Assembly (NCBI RefSeq): GCF_001591665.1
Contig: NZ_BCVI01000057.1
Location: 27,119-91,118 of the forward strand
DNA length: 64,000 nucleotides
Reading direction: 5' to 3'
Origin: Neobacillus soli NBRC 102451
GTDB lineage: Bacteria > Bacillota > Bacilli > Bacillales > Cytobacillaceae
Both the position numbers and the translations under genes were made by a program. The notes under the pieces are model-generated. The model had not been told where the DNA came from. It worked only from the letters and a program-made list of their open reading frames with translations, and made no database searches. Each line of letters starts with the position of its first letter. The stretch's first letter is position 1. This document shows, piece after piece, positions 7,862 to 17,444 of this stretch.

Positions 7862-9319
7862 CTACAATCCTGGCTTCTGTTTATGAAAGTCTGTGGCTTG
7901 CTCAAAAGCATGCGCAGTCCGATAAACTGTTGCTTCATCAAAATACTTGCCGATAATTTGTAAGCCTAATGGCAATCCGCCGTCAAAGCCGCACGGGACT
8001 GAAATCCCCGGTAAACCTGCTAGGTTCAAAGGAATCGTTAAAATATCATTCGCATACATCGTTAATGGATCCTCGATATTTTCGCCAATTTTAAAAGCAG
8101 GCGTTGGCGTGGTCGGCCCCACGATAACATCATATTTAGCTAAAACATCTTCAAAATCTTTCTTAATTAAGGTCCGAACCTGCTGTGCTTTTTTATAATA
8201 AGCATCGTAGTAGCCTGAGCTTAACGCAAACGTTCCGAGCATGATCCGGCGTTTCACTTCATCGCCGAAACCTTCTGCTCTTGACTTTTTATATAAATCA
8301 ATTAAACTTTCTGCGTCTTTAGTCCGGTAACCATAGCGTACTCCATCAAAACGAGCAAGGTTTGCCGATGCTTCTGATGAAGAAAGCAAATAATAGGCTG
8401 CAAGTGCATATTTGGAATGCGGCAGTGAAACTTCTTCCCAAACCGCGCCAAGACCCTCTAGGACCTTTAATGCTTCCAGCACGGATTGGCGAACGGTTTC
8501 GCTGACTCCCTCGCCTAGATATTCCTTCGGAACGGCAATTTTGAGTCCCTTCACATCACCTGTTAAGGAACCAGCAAAGTTCGGTACGTCCACGTTTGCC
8601 GATGTAGAGTCCATAGGATCAAGACCAGAGATTGCTTGTAAAAGGTAGGCATTGTCTTCAACGGTTCTCGTAATTGGTCCAATTTGGTCAAGCGATGAGG
8701 CAAAGGCAACAAGTCCGAAGCGGGAAACACGGCCATAGGTCGGCTTCATTCCGACTACTCCACAAAAAGAAGCTGGCTGGCGAATCGAGCCGCCTGTATC
8801 AGTTCCCAGTGAAAATAGTACTTCTCCTGCTGCGACCGATGCCGCTGAACCGCCTGAAGAACCTCCTGGAACCCTTTCAAGATTCCATGGATTGCGTGTC
8901 TTTTGAAAACTAGAGTTTTCGTTTGATGATCCCATCGCAAACTCGTCCATATTTAACTTGCCAATCGTCACGGTTTCAGCCTGCTGAAGCTTTTGAACGA
9001 CAGTGGCATCATAAATTGGGTCAAAGTTTTCAAGGATTTTACTCGCACACGTAGTCCGTAAGCCTTTTGTGACGATGTTGTCTTTAACACCAATTGGCAT
9101 CCCAAATAATAGTCCTCTTTGGGAGTCAGTGTTAATCTTTTCATCAAGCGTTTTCGCTGTTTGGCGGGCGCGTTCTTCATCCAAGGTTAAAAAAGCCTGG
9201 ACCTTATCCTCAACCTGGCCAATTCGTTGATACGATTCATCGACAAGGTCAGATACTGTTAATTCTTTTTTATGTAAAAGCTCATGTAGGTCTGAAACTT
9301 TATAATCAAATAAACTCAA
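7862..9319 (-). CDS. gatA: aspartyl/glutamyl-tRNA amidotransferase subunit A
   Basis: Glutaminase and amidase subunit, 485 residues, that frees ammonia from glutamine for the GatB site. The amidase-signature triad is visible: Lys in GVKDN (about residue 79), the cis-Ser in [11 protein letters not shown] (about 154) and the nucleophile Ser in [12 protein letters not shown] (about 178). It lies between gatC (12 bp upstream) and gatB (13 bp downstream), consistent with one transcript. The start at 9319 has GGAGGG upstream. Confidence 0.97.
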   Translation of the reverse strand: MSLFDYKVSDLHELLHKKELTVSDLVDESYQRIGQVEDKVQAFLTLDEERARQTAKTLDEKINTDSQRGLLFGMPIGVKDNIVTKGLRTTCASKILENFDPIYDATVVQKLQQAETVTIGKLNMDEFAMGSSNENSSFQKTRNPWNLERVPGGSSGGSAASVAAGEVLFSLGTDTGGSIRQPASFCGVVGMKPTYGRVSRFGLVAFASSLDQIGPITRTVEDNAYLLQAISGLDPMDSTSANVDVPNFAGSLTGDVKGLKIAVPKEYLGEGVSETVRQSVLEALKVLEGLGAVWEEVSLPHSKYALAAYYLLSSSEASANLARFDGVRYGYRTKDAESLIDLYKKSRAEGFGDEVKRRIMLGTFALSSGYYDAYYKKAQQVRTLIKKDFEDVLAKYDVIVGPTTPTPAFKIGENIEDPLTMYANDILTIPLNLAGLPGISVPCGFDGGLPLGLQIIGKYFDEATVYRTAHAFEQATDFHKQKPGL

Positions 9320-9331
9320 CGTATTCCCTCC

Positions 9332-9625
9332 TTACTCTCCCAAAATCGATGGTACTCTAATTTGCCCGTCCTGATGCTCCGGTGCATTTTTAAGTACCTC
9401 TTCAAGCGGCAATCCCTTTTGCGGAATGTCCTCACGTAATACGTTTTTCATATCAAGTACATGGTATGTAGGTTCTACATTAGAAGTATCTAATTCATTT
9501 AACTGTTCGGCAAAGGTAATAATTGCATCAAGCTGTTTTGTAAACTTTTCAGCCTCTTCTTCCGTTATCGCCAATCGTGCCAAATTGGCAACATGTTTCA
9601 CCTGTTCATTCGAAATTTGTGACAT
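9332..9625 (-). CDS. gatC: aspartyl/glutamyl-tRNA amidotransferase subunit C
   Basis: A small subunit of 97 residues that wraps around and stabilises GatA. The family pattern [20 protein letters not shown] (residues 9-28) and the C-terminal [10 protein letters not shown] are present. The start at 9625 has GGGAGGTC upstream. First gene of the operon; its promoter must lie in 9626-9830, a 200-bp gap in which I see no other feature. Confidence 0.95.
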   Translation of the reverse strand: MSQISNEQVKHVANLARLAITEEEAEKFTKQLDAIITFAEQLNELDTSNVEPTYHVLDMKNVLREDIPQKGLPLEEVLKNAPEHQDGQIRVPSILGE

Positions 9626-9830
9626 CTATTTTGACCTCCCATCCCAACGTTATTTTAATATTGATGATACCAAACTTTTCCGCTTTACCGCAATGATTCC
9701 TTCTTCAGTATTAACAAAAGAGAAGTGTTTTAGATTATTGAATTCTTTTTAGAAAAACTTGCTACCTGACAGTTGATGATAAATTCCTATATAATGTTCA
9801 AAAAGGAAATGAATTTAGGAGAGTAACTGA

Positions 9831-10487
9831 ATGAAAAAACGAAGACGGAAGAAATTTAAAACCTTTTTCGTGTTATTTATGCTTTTTTGCGCTTTGGCGA
9901 TGTTTCAAAATTATTTTCAACAACAAAGCAACCCTCATATAGTAAAAAACGATCCCTTTGCTGATGTAAAAAAATATAGTCCCTTAATACACGATGAATT
10001 AGCGAAATATCAGCTTGAAAGTCACACCGATGTCCTCGTAGCCTTAATGCAGCAGGAAAGTCGCGGCAAAGGCGGGGACCCGATGCAATCCTCCGAATCA
10101 GCAGGTTGGGCAAGAAATACGATTACCGACCCTAAACAAAGCATTCAGGTTGGGGTCAAACATTTTCAACGGGTGCTTACCTATGGAAATCAGAAGAAGG
10201 TGGATTTTCCAACGATTCTACAGGCTTATAATATGGGCAGCGGTTATATTAGTTTTGTCGCACAGCATGGCGGCAAACATAGTGAGGAATTGGCGAAGGA
10301 ATTCTCTCTTCTTCGGGTAAAAGAAAAGCCAGATCTTTATACTTGTGGTGGTAATAAGAATAATTTTCGTTATCCCTATTGCTATGGTGATTTTACCTAC
10401 AGTACAAAGGTAACTAAAAACATTCAATTATTAGTCGAAAGCGTTCCAGTAACTAATAGCGAAAAAACAACCGAGGGATCTTTTTAA
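9831..10487 (+). CDS. membrane-anchored lysozyme-like (CwlT-type) muramidase domain protein
   Basis: A 218-residue protein with a basic N-terminus (KKRRRKKFK) and one hydrophobic segment (about residues 11-25), then an extracytoplasmic lysozyme-like domain. The catalytic Glu is predicted at residue 76 in LMQQESRGKGGDPMQSSES, and the later LQAYNMGSGYI motif (about 128-138) fits the CwlT/transglycosylase fold. It probably cleaves peptidoglycan glycan strands. AGGAG lies ahead of the ATG. Monocistronic, with the terminator overlapping its 3' end. Confidence 0.85.
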   Translation: MKKRRRKKFKTFFVLFMLFCALAMFQNYFQQQSNPHIVKNDPFADVKKYSPLIHDELAKYQLESHTDVLVALMQQESRGKGGDPMQSSESAGWARNTITDPKQSIQVGVKHFQRVLTYGNQKKVDFPTILQAYNMGSGYISFVAQHGGKHSEELAKEFSLLRVKEKPDLYTCGGNKNNFRYPYCYGDFTYSTKVTKNIQLLVESVPVTNSEKTTEGSF

Positions 10488-10508
10488 GATTCCATCGGTT
10501 GTTTTTTA
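10461..10508 (+). terminator. intrinsic terminator of the lysozyme-like gene
   Basis: The stem AAAACAACCGAxGGATC / GATxCCATCGGTTGTTTT carries the stop codon in its loop region and ends in TTTTTT. The left arm lies inside the coding sequence. Confidence 0.88.
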
Positions 10509-10579
10509 ATATTCCTTAATTTGACGAAGGTGCCCTTGATGAAGAAGTTACAAGAGGATTTTTAGTAGATTAATTTATA

Positions 10580-10840
10580 TCACATATCTATTCTACTTAC
10601 TTTCTTATTAAACCAATGAACATACCCGCAGCGGTGACAGGTCAATATCGTTGCAGAGCGATTGGCAAAATCAAAATTAAAAAGCGTAGCCAATGCCGTA
10701 TTTAACTGGGCATAACCATGCTCAAACCGATCATGTTGACAATGAATACAGGTAACTTGTATTCCATTTGCCTGATATTGCCCAGGCCCGAATGACTTCT
10801 TGATATTTTTTGCAAATAGTTTAAAGAATCCTTTTGCCAC
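10580..10840 (-). CDS. DUF2082-type zinc-ribbon protein
   Basis: An 86-residue protein with two CxxC knuckles: CIHC at about residues 31-34 and CHRC at about 68-71. This is the pattern of small nucleic-acid-binding Zn-ribbon proteins (DUF2082). Its target is not known. The start is GTG at 10840 with GGAGGGG seven bases upstream. Monocistronic in appearance. Confidence 0.8.
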   Translation of the reverse strand: MAKGFFKLFAKNIKKSFGPGQYQANGIQVTCIHCQHDRFEHGYAQLNTALATLFNFDFANRSATILTCHRCGYVHWFNKKVSRIDM

Positions 10841-10928
10841 CCAACTTCCCCTCCGATACTATTCAGCTTTATTGAGCATTTTTTTCTTATTCTGGAATAC
10901 CAATAAACTCTGCAACTCTAGCCTTTGT

Positions 10929-11405
10929 TTAGACCTTTCTTTTCGAGAAAATGAAAAATAAAATAATTTTAATAGGGATGTAACCCAAAATTCCCCCAAG
11001 GGTATTTAATATCAAATCATCCACATCAAAGCTGCCGAATTCGAATATCAGCTGCAACAATTCAAACATTAGGCTTAAACAAAAGGTGGCAAGGGTGACA
11101 GTGCTTAGTTTTTGAATCCTTTTCGCCAGCAATGGTAAGATAAAGCCGAAAGGCGCAAAACCGATAATATTCCCTACTAGATTTTCTATCCGAATATTCA
11201 AATTGATATCTGCTAGGAATAAGTAAAAGTATATCGTTTTGAAAGGAATAAAATTATTCGAGCGCCAGTGGTATTCATTATAGTTAAAGTTAAAATGCTG
11301 AATAATCTCCGATAAAGGGATATATTTAAATAATATTAATTTCGATAGAATAGCTAGATATAAACAAAGAATAAGTGTCAGGATAATTTTTATAATAATT
11401 TTCAT
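10929..11405 (-). CDS. VanZ-like membrane protein
   Basis: A 158-residue integral membrane protein with four hydrophobic segments (about residues 4-24, 75-95, 100-120 and 132-152) and the VanZ pattern: NIIGFAPFGFILPLL followed by FELLQLIFEFGSFDVDDLILNTLGGILGY. The D-D-L-x-x-N-x-x-G motif is the family hallmark. VanZ proteins are linked to teicoplanin resistance in some clusters, but most chromosomal copies have no known role. GGAG precedes the ATG. Confidence 0.85.
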   Translation of the reverse strand: MKIIIKIILTLILCLYLAILSKLILFKYIPLSEIIQHFNFNYNEYHWRSNNFIPFKTIYFYLFLADINLNIRIENLVGNIIGFAPFGFILPLLAKRIQKLSTVTLATFCLSLMFELLQLIFEFGSFDVDDLILNTLGGILGYIPIKIILFFIFSKRKV

Positions 11406-11496
11406 TCATTCACTGCTCCATTTTTTACGTTTCAAAATAACCATATCATATTTTCCAAATTATGTGGGGACAATTCTCAAATTGGAGGAATTTAGA

Positions 11497-11949
11497 ATGG
11501 CAGAACATGTTTTTCACTTAAAAGCAAACTGGCCAGGATTACGGAATGATGTCGGAGAAATTGAGGCCGGGAATTTAAAAACAAAAGTCTCCATCCCGCC
11601 GGAAATGGACGGCCCAGGTGTCGGCACCAATCCCGATGAAATGCTGCTTGGGGCTGCAGCAACCTGCTATATTATTACCCTTGCGGCCATGATGGAACGG
11701 AGCAGGCTTGAGAAGGAAGGCTTAACGATGGAGTCGGAAGGAATTGTCGATGTAACTAGGGGAGTTATCACCTATAAAAAAATTATTCACCGTCCACATG
11801 TTGTCTTAAAAGCAGAAGCTACTGTAAAAGACATTGAATTGGCGGGGAGGCTTGCGAAAAAAGCAGAATCGTCCTGCATGATTAGTCGTGCCATTCAGGG
11901 GAATGTGGAAATTGAGCTGCAGGCAAATGTGGAAATAGCGGCGGGGTGA
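11497..11949 (+). CDS. OsmC/Ohr-family peroxiredoxin
   Basis: A 150-residue thiol peroxidase of the OsmC superfamily, expected to reduce organic hydroperoxides. The two redox cysteines are visible: Cys57 in LGAAATCYIITLA and Cys127 in AESSCMISRAI, at the usual spacing. The longer frame starts at 11464, but GGAGG at 11484-11488 serves the ATG at 11497 (MAEHVFHLKA). No hairpin terminator follows; a 52-bp-period array begins 21 bp after the stop. Confidence 0.88.
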   Translation: MAEHVFHLKANWPGLRNDVGEIEAGNLKTKVSIPPEMDGPGVGTNPDEMLLGAAATCYIITLAAMMERSRLEKEGLTMESEGIVDVTRGVITYKKIIHRPHVVLKAEATVKDIELAGRLAKKAESSCMISRAIQGNVEIELQANVEIAAG

Positions 11950-11970
11950 AAAACAGAGGAGCTTAGGGTT

Positions 11971-12438
11971 CATGAGGACAGGTTGGTTTCTTTCTTGGCG
12001 ATTTTTATCCTAATGAACGCCTCATGAGGACAGGTTAGGCTCTTGCTTAACGATTTTTGTCCTCATGAACGCCTCATGAGGACAGGTTAGGCCCTTGCTT
12101 AACGATTTTTGTCCTCATGAACGCCTCATGAGGACAGGTTAGGCTTTTGCTTAATGATTTTTGTCCTCATGAGCACCCCATGAGGACAGGTTGCACCCTT
12201 TCTTAACGATTCTTGTCCTCATGAAAGCCTCATGAGGACAGGTTAGGCTCTTGCTTAACGATTTTTGTCCTCATGAACATCTCATGAGGACAGGTTGGAC
12301 CCTTGCTTAACGACTTTTGTCCTCATGAACACCTGATGTGGACAGGTTGGAACCTTTCTCTACGATTTTTGTCCTCATGAACACCTGATGAGGACAGGTT
12401 GGACCCTTTCTCTACGATTTTTGTCCTCATGGATACTC
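11971..12438. repeat. 52-bp tandem hairpin array 1 (nine units)
   Basis: Nine units have an exact 52-bp pitch; the CATGAGGACAGG block starts at 11971, 12023, 12075, 12127, 12179, 12231, 12283, 12335 (as GATGTGG) and 12387. Each complete unit folds as GTCCTCATGA, a 5-nt loop (ACGCC, AAGCC, ACATC or ACACC) and TCATGAGGAC, then a 27-nt linker beginning AGG and ending TTTTT. Units at both ends are more decayed than the middle. It fills the gap between the convergent osmC-type and vanW-type genes, neither of which has another visible terminator. Confidence 0.95.
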
Positions 12439-12516
12439 GTCTGAATTTAAATTAGAAACGGAAAATAGCAAATGGTTAATTCTTTTAACGACATACAATC
12501 ACCTTCTATTTTTGAA

Positions 12517-13329
12517 TCAGCTGCCACCTGTCAAAAGTGGCGCGTACATCATAATCGCGTTATTTTCAGTAATGTATTCATCATCCAGTAGTTCCTGATT
12601 TAAGTTATATACTTTTCGAAAAATCTTGTTATGTCTTACATAGCCACCCCAGTATTCCTGAGTGATCCGATGTTCCTTTTCATATATCTCATATGTTCTT
12701 ATCTGAGGAGCATCGCACCGCCATTCCCCCACGAGATGGGTGCCCGTTAAATAGATTACTAGTTGATAGGTGGTCTTTGTTTCATTCTTCATTTGCAAAT
12801 CAAGATAATTGTAGGCACAGGTGGCCCCGCTTCCGAACGGCTGGTTCCGTTTCGAATCGGGGAAAACATCGTAGCTGTGACGATATCGTTCCGTTACCGT
12901 CAGCGGTGTATGTAAGGTCATCCAATAAATGAGATTTGATAGTTGGCACAGGCCCCCGCCCGTTCCAGTAGTTACCTTTCCGTAGTGGAGGATCATCCCG
13001 TCAACATAGCCCTTTCGTTTACTTGTATTGCCTAGTAACCGCCAATAAGAAAAGGTCTCCCCCGGTTTTAAAACAAGCCCATTTAATGTTTTGGAAGCAA
13101 TCGTTAAGTTCTTTACCTTATTATGCTGCAGCCACATGTCCACATCCTTCAACTTGCGCAGCAAAGGGGTCTTATGGGTAAAAATTACATGTTTTAATTT
13201 TGCTGTTTCTTTTTGCCTTGCGTACCTTTTCCCATCGGTGTACCATTCCCAATTTCTTTTCAGCCGATAATATTTCTTTCCTAAATAAATCCTCAGTTGG
13301 CTTCTCTTAATAGGTTTCTGGATTGGCAT
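12517..13329 (-). CDS. VanW family protein
   Basis: A 270-residue protein with the VanW signature region: LKPGETFSYW (about residues 86-95), then GTGGGLCQLSNLIYWM (about 123-138) and a conserved ERYRHSYDVFP. Found in some vancomycin-resistance clusters but also as a common chromosomal gene in Bacillaceae; the role is unknown, with peptidoglycan linkage suspected. No signal peptide is visible. GGGGAG upstream fits either of two adjacent ATGs (13332 or 13329). No intrinsic terminator follows. Confidence 0.87.
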   Translation of the reverse strand: MPIQKPIKRSQLRIYLGKKYYRLKRNWEWYTDGKRYARQKETAKLKHVIFTHKTPLLRKLKDVDMWLQHNKVKNLTIASKTLNGLVLKPGETFSYWRLLGNTSKRKGYVDGMILHYGKVTTGTGGGLCQLSNLIYWMTLHTPLTVTERYRHSYDVFPDSKRNQPFGSGATCAYNYLDLQMKNETKTTYQLVIYLTGTHLVGEWRCDAPQIRTYEIYEKEHRITQEYWGGYVRHNKIFRKVYNLNQELLDDEYITENNAIMMYAPLLTGGS

Positions 13330-13387
13330 CATGTCACTCCCCACCCTTATCATTTACTTTCTTAATTTTATGACAAATCCCAATAAT

Positions 13388-13428
13388 AAAAAAGTGTGCA
13401 GCCCCAATTGAAGCCACACACTTTCCAT
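13388..13428 (-). terminator. intrinsic terminator after yueI-type gene
   Basis: Read on the minus strand: AAAGTGTGTGGCTTC, a short loop, and GGGGCTGCACACTTT, then TTTTTATT. The stem has a few internal mismatches. Confidence 0.75.
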
Positions 13429-13435
13429 ATCGTTT

Positions 13436-13867
13436 TTACTTTTTAAAAATTTTTGCAAAAAAGCCTTTGCTCTTTTTGGCTTCCGGTTGGAAGGTTTCTT
13501 TTTTTGTAATATAAATTTCTTCCTTATCGATTGCATGGTCCATCGCTAAGACCAACCCAATTTCTGTGTCATGCTCTTTGTTCGTGACAATGGTATGTTC
13601 AAGCTTATATTTAGTGGCAAGCTTAACATATTTCGATAATGCCCCATAGTTCATGTTTCCATTTAAAAAAAGATGTGCTTGGGGTTTTCCCTTCATATAC
13701 TGCTCAACTTGTGGATAGATTTCTGTTTCTCCTACCTGGCGTTTCTTGAGGGCCACTATAATTCGTTCTCTTATGGTTCCCAAAAATTTGCGCCGCTCAT
13801 CTGGTTTGGTTTCCAAAGGTCCATATATACCCTGCTGGAGAATTTCATCAACAGTCGGCTTTTTCAA
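13436..13867 (-). CDS. yueI: YueI/DUF1694 family protein
   Basis: A 143-residue soluble protein of unknown function conserved in Bacillaceae. Recognised by the opening VDEILQQGIYGPLETKPDERRKFLGT (given here only as residues about 5-30) and the segment AHLFLNGNMNYGALSKYV (about 65-82). The longest frame begins with an ATG at 13882 that lies inside the ribosome site. GGAGATGAT pairs well with 16S rRNA and sits 8-9 nt from an in-frame TTG at 13867, giving the protein LKKPTVDEIL, so that start is preferred. A lysine-rich C-terminus follows. Confidence 0.78.
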   Translation of the reverse strand: MKKPTVDEILQQGIYGPLETKPDERRKFLGTIRERIIVALKKRQVGETEIYPQVEQYMKGKPQAHLFLNGNMNYGALSKYVKLATKYKLEHTIVTNKEHDTEIGLVLAMDHAIDKEEIYITKKETFQPEAKKSKGFFAKIFKK

Positions 13868-13976
13868 ACAAATCATCTCCATTTAAAAAGGCTATTATTA
13901 TCTATGATAATACCCTAATAAACGTTCCATTCCAAAAGTAGTGCTGGGGAATTGGGTTTTTGACAGGTAAAATTGC

Positions 13977-14073
13977 TTATCCGCAAGTTGGGGCGCTTTA
14001 TCCGCAAGTTAGAGCTTCTTATACACAAGTTAACTCACTCCATACCCAAGTTAGAGCGCCCTATCCGCAAGTT
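13977..14073 (+). repeat. 21-bp-pitch motif array 2 (five copies)
   Basis: Five 13-mers start at 13977, 13998, 14019, 14040 and 14061, exactly 21 bp apart: TTATCCGCAAGTT twice, then TTATACACAAGTT, CCATACCCAAGTT and CTATCCGCAAGTT. The 8-bp spacers differ (GGGGCGCT, AGAGCTTC, AACTCACT, AGAGCGCC). The motif is a variant of array 1. It lies between yueI and the aceA terminator. Because 21 is a multiple of 3, the plus strand reads as a false seven-residue repeat peptide. Confidence 0.9.
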
Positions 14074-14109
14074 GGCTCCACCCTATCTACCAGTACCCCC
14101 ACTCAAAAC

Positions 14110-14142
14110 CAAAAAACCCTCCCCTCCAAATGGAGAGAAGGA
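14110..14142 (-). terminator. intrinsic terminator of aceA
   Basis: On the minus strand CCTTCTCTCC-ATTT-GGAGGGGAGG forms a 10-bp stem with two G-U pairs and is followed by GTTTTTTGG. It lies 18 bp after the aceA stop. Confidence 0.82.
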
Positions 14143-14159
14143 TTCAACCACTACAATCA

Positions 14160-15446
14160 TTATTTTTGCGAACTTGTAAATTGTTCGGCCTCAGTCGAAC
14201 CCTTCAACGCTGTCGTTGAAGAAGTTCCACCTGTAATCACCATCGATACCTGGTCAAAGTAACCTGTACCGACCTCACGCTGGTGGCGTGTTGCTGTATA
14301 GCCGTATTGCTCGCTGTCGAACTCCGCTTGCTGCAATTCGGAGTATGCGGCCATGCCGCGCTCTTTGTAGCCGCGGGCAAGCTCGAACATGCCGTGATTT
14401 AATGCGTGGAAACCAGCTAAGGTAACGAATTGGAACTTGTAGCCCATTTTACCAAGTTCATCTTGGAATTTCGCAATCGTTTCTTGGTCAAGCTTCTTCT
14501 TCCAGTTGAAGGAAGGTGAGCAGTTATAAGCCAACAATTTGCCAGGAAATTGCTCATGAATCGCTTCAGCAAATTGTCTTGCTTCGTCAATATTTGGCTC
14601 GGAAGTTTCACACCAAATCAGGTCGGCATATGGTGCATAGGCTAACCCGCGGGCAATTGCCTGCTCAATCCCTGCGTTAACCCGGAAAAATCCCTCTCCA
14701 GTCCGCTCGCCCGTTAAAAACGGAGCATCATTCATATCGATATCACTTGTGATCAAATCAGCGGCATTGGCATCCGTCCGGGCAACTAGCACGGTTGGAA
14801 CGCCCATTACGTCGGCAGCTAATCGAGCCGCAATTAAATTCCGTACCGCTGTTTGTGTGGGCAGCAATACTTTACCGCCTAAGTGACCGCATTTTTTCTC
14901 AGAAGAAAGCTGATCTTCAAAGTGGACGCCTGCAGCGCCGGCTTCAATCATGCCCTTCATCAATTCGAAACAGTTTAACTGACCGCCAAAACCGGCTTCC
15001 GCATCGGCGACAATTGGTGCGAACCAATCAATCGAGTCGTCTCCCTCGGAATGGGTGATTTGGTCGGCACGCTGAAGGGCCTGATTAATTCGTTTTACCA
15101 CACTTGGTACACTGTTGGCAGGGTACAAGCTTTGGTCAGGGTACATATGTCCTGAAAGGTTGGCATCGGCTGCAACCTGCCAGCCGCTTAAGTAAATGGC
15201 TTTTAGCCCCGCTTTTACTTGCTGCACGGCTTGATTCCCTGTTAATGCACCCAAGGCATTGACATAATCCTCCTCTTTAAGCAGCTTCCAAAGCTTTTCT
15301 GACCCTTTTCGAGCCAAAGTATGTTCAATATCAATCGAACCGCGCAGTTTAATTACATCCTCGGCTGTGTACGGTCTAGTAATCCCATTCCAACGCTTAT
15401 CTAATTCCCAGCCTTCCTGCAATTCCGTTACTCTTACATCTGTCAT
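14160..15446 (-). CDS. aceA: isocitrate lyase
   Basis: Splits isocitrate to glyoxylate and succinate, the first step of the glyoxylate shunt, allowing growth on acetate or fatty acids. It has 428 residues. The catalytic motif [12 protein letters not shown] places the active cysteine at about residue 186, and [12 protein letters not shown] and [10 protein letters not shown] are also family-typical. The frame extends to a TTG at 15452, but GGAGG at 9-nt spacing supports ATG 15446 ([10 protein letters not shown]). It follows aceB on the same strand, separated by a hairpin-rich element, and is closed by a terminator. Confidence 0.96.
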   Translation of the reverse strand: MTDVRVTELQEGWELDKRWNGITRPYTAEDVIKLRGSIDIEHTLARKGSEKLWKLLKEEDYVNALGALTGNQAVQQVKAGLKAIYLSGWQVAADANLSGHMYPDQSLYPANSVPSVVKRINQALQRADQITHSEGDDSIDWFAPIVADAEAGFGGQLNCFELMKGMIEAGAAGVHFEDQLSSEKKCGHLGGKVLLPTQTAVRNLIAARLAADVMGVPTVLVARTDANAADLITSDIDMNDAPFLTGERTGEGFFRVNAGIEQAIARGLAYAPYADLIWCETSEPNIDEARQFAEAIHEQFPGKLLAYNCSPSFNWKKKLDQETIAKFQDELGKMGYKFQFVTLAGFHALNHGMFELARGYKERGMAAYSELQQAEFDSEQYGYTATRHQREVGTGYFDQVSMVITGGTSSTTALKGSTEAEQFTSSQK

Positions 15447-15480
15447 TTTCAAATTCCTCCTATCAATCTATTAAGGTATT

Positions 15481-15630
15481 TTTTATCCCGCATTAACGGG
15501 CAGTAAGAACCCTACTTCAATACTTTGAGGTCCAAAAAGGATAAGTGGGGATCAACTGCCCGTAAAAGCCCGATTGGTTCAACTAACAATCTGTGGGGGA
15601 TGGAACCTCCCCACTGATTGAAGTTTCACC
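15481..15630. repeat. multi-hairpin palindromic element between aceB and aceA
   Basis: Three structures lie in 150 bp: CCCG-cattaa-CGGG (15487-15500), a long imperfect stem pairing ACGGGCAGT (15496-15504) with ACTGCCCGT (15555-15563) and ACCCTACTT with AAGTGGGGA inside it, and a 13-bp-arm hairpin CAATCTGTGGGGGA...TCCCCACTGATTG (15587-15620). The right edge abuts the aceB stop codon. The layout resembles non-autonomous palindromic transposable elements, and it would also be transcribed as a structured RNA between the two genes. Identity is uncertain. Confidence 0.6.
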
Positions 15631-17223
15631 TTACAATTGCTCATATCCAGGCAAAGTTAAAAAGTCAACAAACTCATCATTTAAAATAAGGCCATCAAAC
15701 AGCACAACCGCCTCATCAAATCGACCGCCTTCAAACGCATCAGGGCCGATTTCCTGCTTAATCCTTTCCAATTCCTCAACCTTTAGCTGCTCATACATTT
15801 CCACAGTTACCTTCCTGCCGTCCTTTAAAACACCTTTCGGATGGCGAATCCATTGCCAAAGCTGGGCCCGTGAAATCTCGGCTGTTGCCGCATCCTCCAT
15901 TAAATTGTAAATGGGCGCGGCCCCTTTTCCAGATAACCAAGAAGCCACATATTGAATGCCGACATTGATATTCGTGCGGACACCTTCTTCTGTTATCGTT
16001 CCGCCTGGTACTTCCAGTAAATCTTGGGCTGTAATCGTAACCTTTTGTTGTTTTTCTGTGTGAATCTGATTTGGCGTCGGCATTTCGCGATTGAATGCGT
16101 CCATTGCCACCGGGACAAGTCCTGGGTGCGCGACCCACGTACCATCGTGACCGTCGCGTGCCTCGCGCTCTTTATCAGCACGAACCTTTGCGAAGGCCTC
16201 ATCATTTGCCTGTGGATTATTTTTCACCGGAATTTGTGCGGCCATTCCGCCCATGGCCGGTGCCCTGCGACGGTGGCATGTTTGAATTGTCAATAACGAA
16301 TACGAGCGCATAAACGGCGAAGTCATCGTTACTTGAGACCGATCTGGAAGAATAACATCCTCTTGATTGCGAAGCTTTTTAATGAAACTGAAAATATAAT
16401 CCCATCGGCCACAGTTCAATCCGGCTGAGTGCTCCTTTAACTCATAAAGAATCTCATCCATTTCAAATGCCGCCATGATTGTTTCGATTAATACCGTTGC
16501 TTTGATGGTTCCTTGAGCGACCCCTAGCTTTTCTTGTGCAAAAACAAAGACATCATTCCAAAGTCGTGCTTCTAAATGACTTTCGAGCTTTGGCAGGTAA
16601 AAGTAAGGGCCAGAACCCATTAAAAGCAAATTTTTTACATTATGGAAAAAGTACATTCCGAAATCGAAAAGGCTTCCTGAAATGGGCTTGCCATCTAATA
16701 GCACATGTTTTTCTTCCAAATGTAGTCCGCGTGGCCTTGGGATCAGCACCGCCGTTTCTTCCTTTAATTCATATTTCTTTCCATTAGGGTTTTCATAGAA
16801 AATAGTCCGTTTTACTGCATCTCTTAAGTTGATTTGTCCTTCGACGGCATTTTCCCAAGTTGGTGAGGTAGCATCCTCAAAATCAGCCATAAACAATTTT
16901 GCTCCAGAATTCAACGCATTAATGACCATTTTACGGTCTGTCGGCCCGGTAATCTCTACCCGGCGATCCTCAAGGTCTTTTGGCAGTGGCGCAATTGTCC
17001 AGTCACCAGTACGAATATGCTTCGTTTCTGGAAGGAAATCTGGCAGTTTTCCATTATCAATTTCCTGTTGGCGTTTTTGCCTGTACTGTAACAGTTCCAC
17101 TCTTCTTGCACCAAAATTTTGCTCTAACTCTTCAATAAAATTTAAAGCCTCTGGGGTTAAAATCTCATCATACTGGGCTTTCACAGCCCCAACCACTTCA
17201 ATACCTGTCGTTTGCGTCGACAT
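15631..17223 (-). CDS. aceB: malate synthase A
   Basis: Condenses glyoxylate with acetyl-CoA to malate, the second step of the glyoxylate shunt. At 530 residues it matches the malate synthase A family. Visible landmarks include [15 protein letters not shown] (about residues 113-127), the acetyl-CoA/Mg2+ site region [19 protein letters not shown] (about 242-260, with the catalytic Glu), and [19 protein letters not shown] precedes the ATG at 17223. First gene of the aceBA pair; a TATTAT-type -10 is possible in 17224-17290. Confidence 0.95.
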   Translation of the reverse strand: MSTQTTGIEVVGAVKAQYDEILTPEALNFIEELEQNFGARRVELLQYRQKRQQEIDNGKLPDFLPETKHIRTGDWTIAPLPKDLEDRRVEITGPTDRKMVINALNSGAKLFMADFEDATSPTWENAVEGQINLRDAVKRTIFYENPNGKKYELKEETAVLIPRPRGLHLEEKHVLLDGKPISGSLFDFGMYFFHNVKNLLLMGSGPYFYLPKLESHLEARLWNDVFVFAQEKLGVAQGTIKATVLIETIMAAFEMDEILYELKEHSAGLNCGRWDYIFSFIKKLRNQEDVILPDRSQVTMTSPFMRSYSLLTIQTCHRRRAPAMGGMAAQIPVKNNPQANDEAFAKVRADKEREARDGHDGTWVAHPGLVPVAMDAFNREMPTPNQIHTEKQQKVTITAQDLLEVPGGTITEEGVRTNINVGIQYVASWLSGKGAAPIYNLMEDAATAEISRAQLWQWIRHPKGVLKDGRKVTVEMYEQLKVEELERIKQEIGPDAFEGGRFDEAVVLFDGLILNDEFVDFLTLPGYEQL

Positions 17224-17444
17224 GAACTAAATCACCTCTTTGTTATAATACAGTAACTGTCTTCGTTTTGTATTATATAACACACTTTTCAAAAATGGAA
17301 CTACTTTTCTGAAAATTTTATAAAAATAGGTAAAATTACCCTATACCATACCAAATCCTTTTGAAACTATTCAAGGAGATACTTGTAAAATGATTGGTGC
17401 AGTCGTTAAAATTTCCTATATAATGGGGATATTGGAGGCATTTT

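Noticed and set aside
10520..10570. Short coding-like remnant FDEGALDEEVTRG
   Set aside because: Only 17 codons between stops, with no start, no ribosome site and no recognisable family.
11971..12438. CRISPR array
   Set aside because: The repeats are regular, but the intervening 27-nt linkers are nearly identical within the array and no cas gene is present; this is a tandem repeat.
13960..14262. Repeat-peptide protein reading PQVGALYPQVRASY
   Set aside because: A 21-bp period is seven codons, so any frame through the array gives a heptad-like peptide. There is no ribosome site and the frame runs antisense into aceA.
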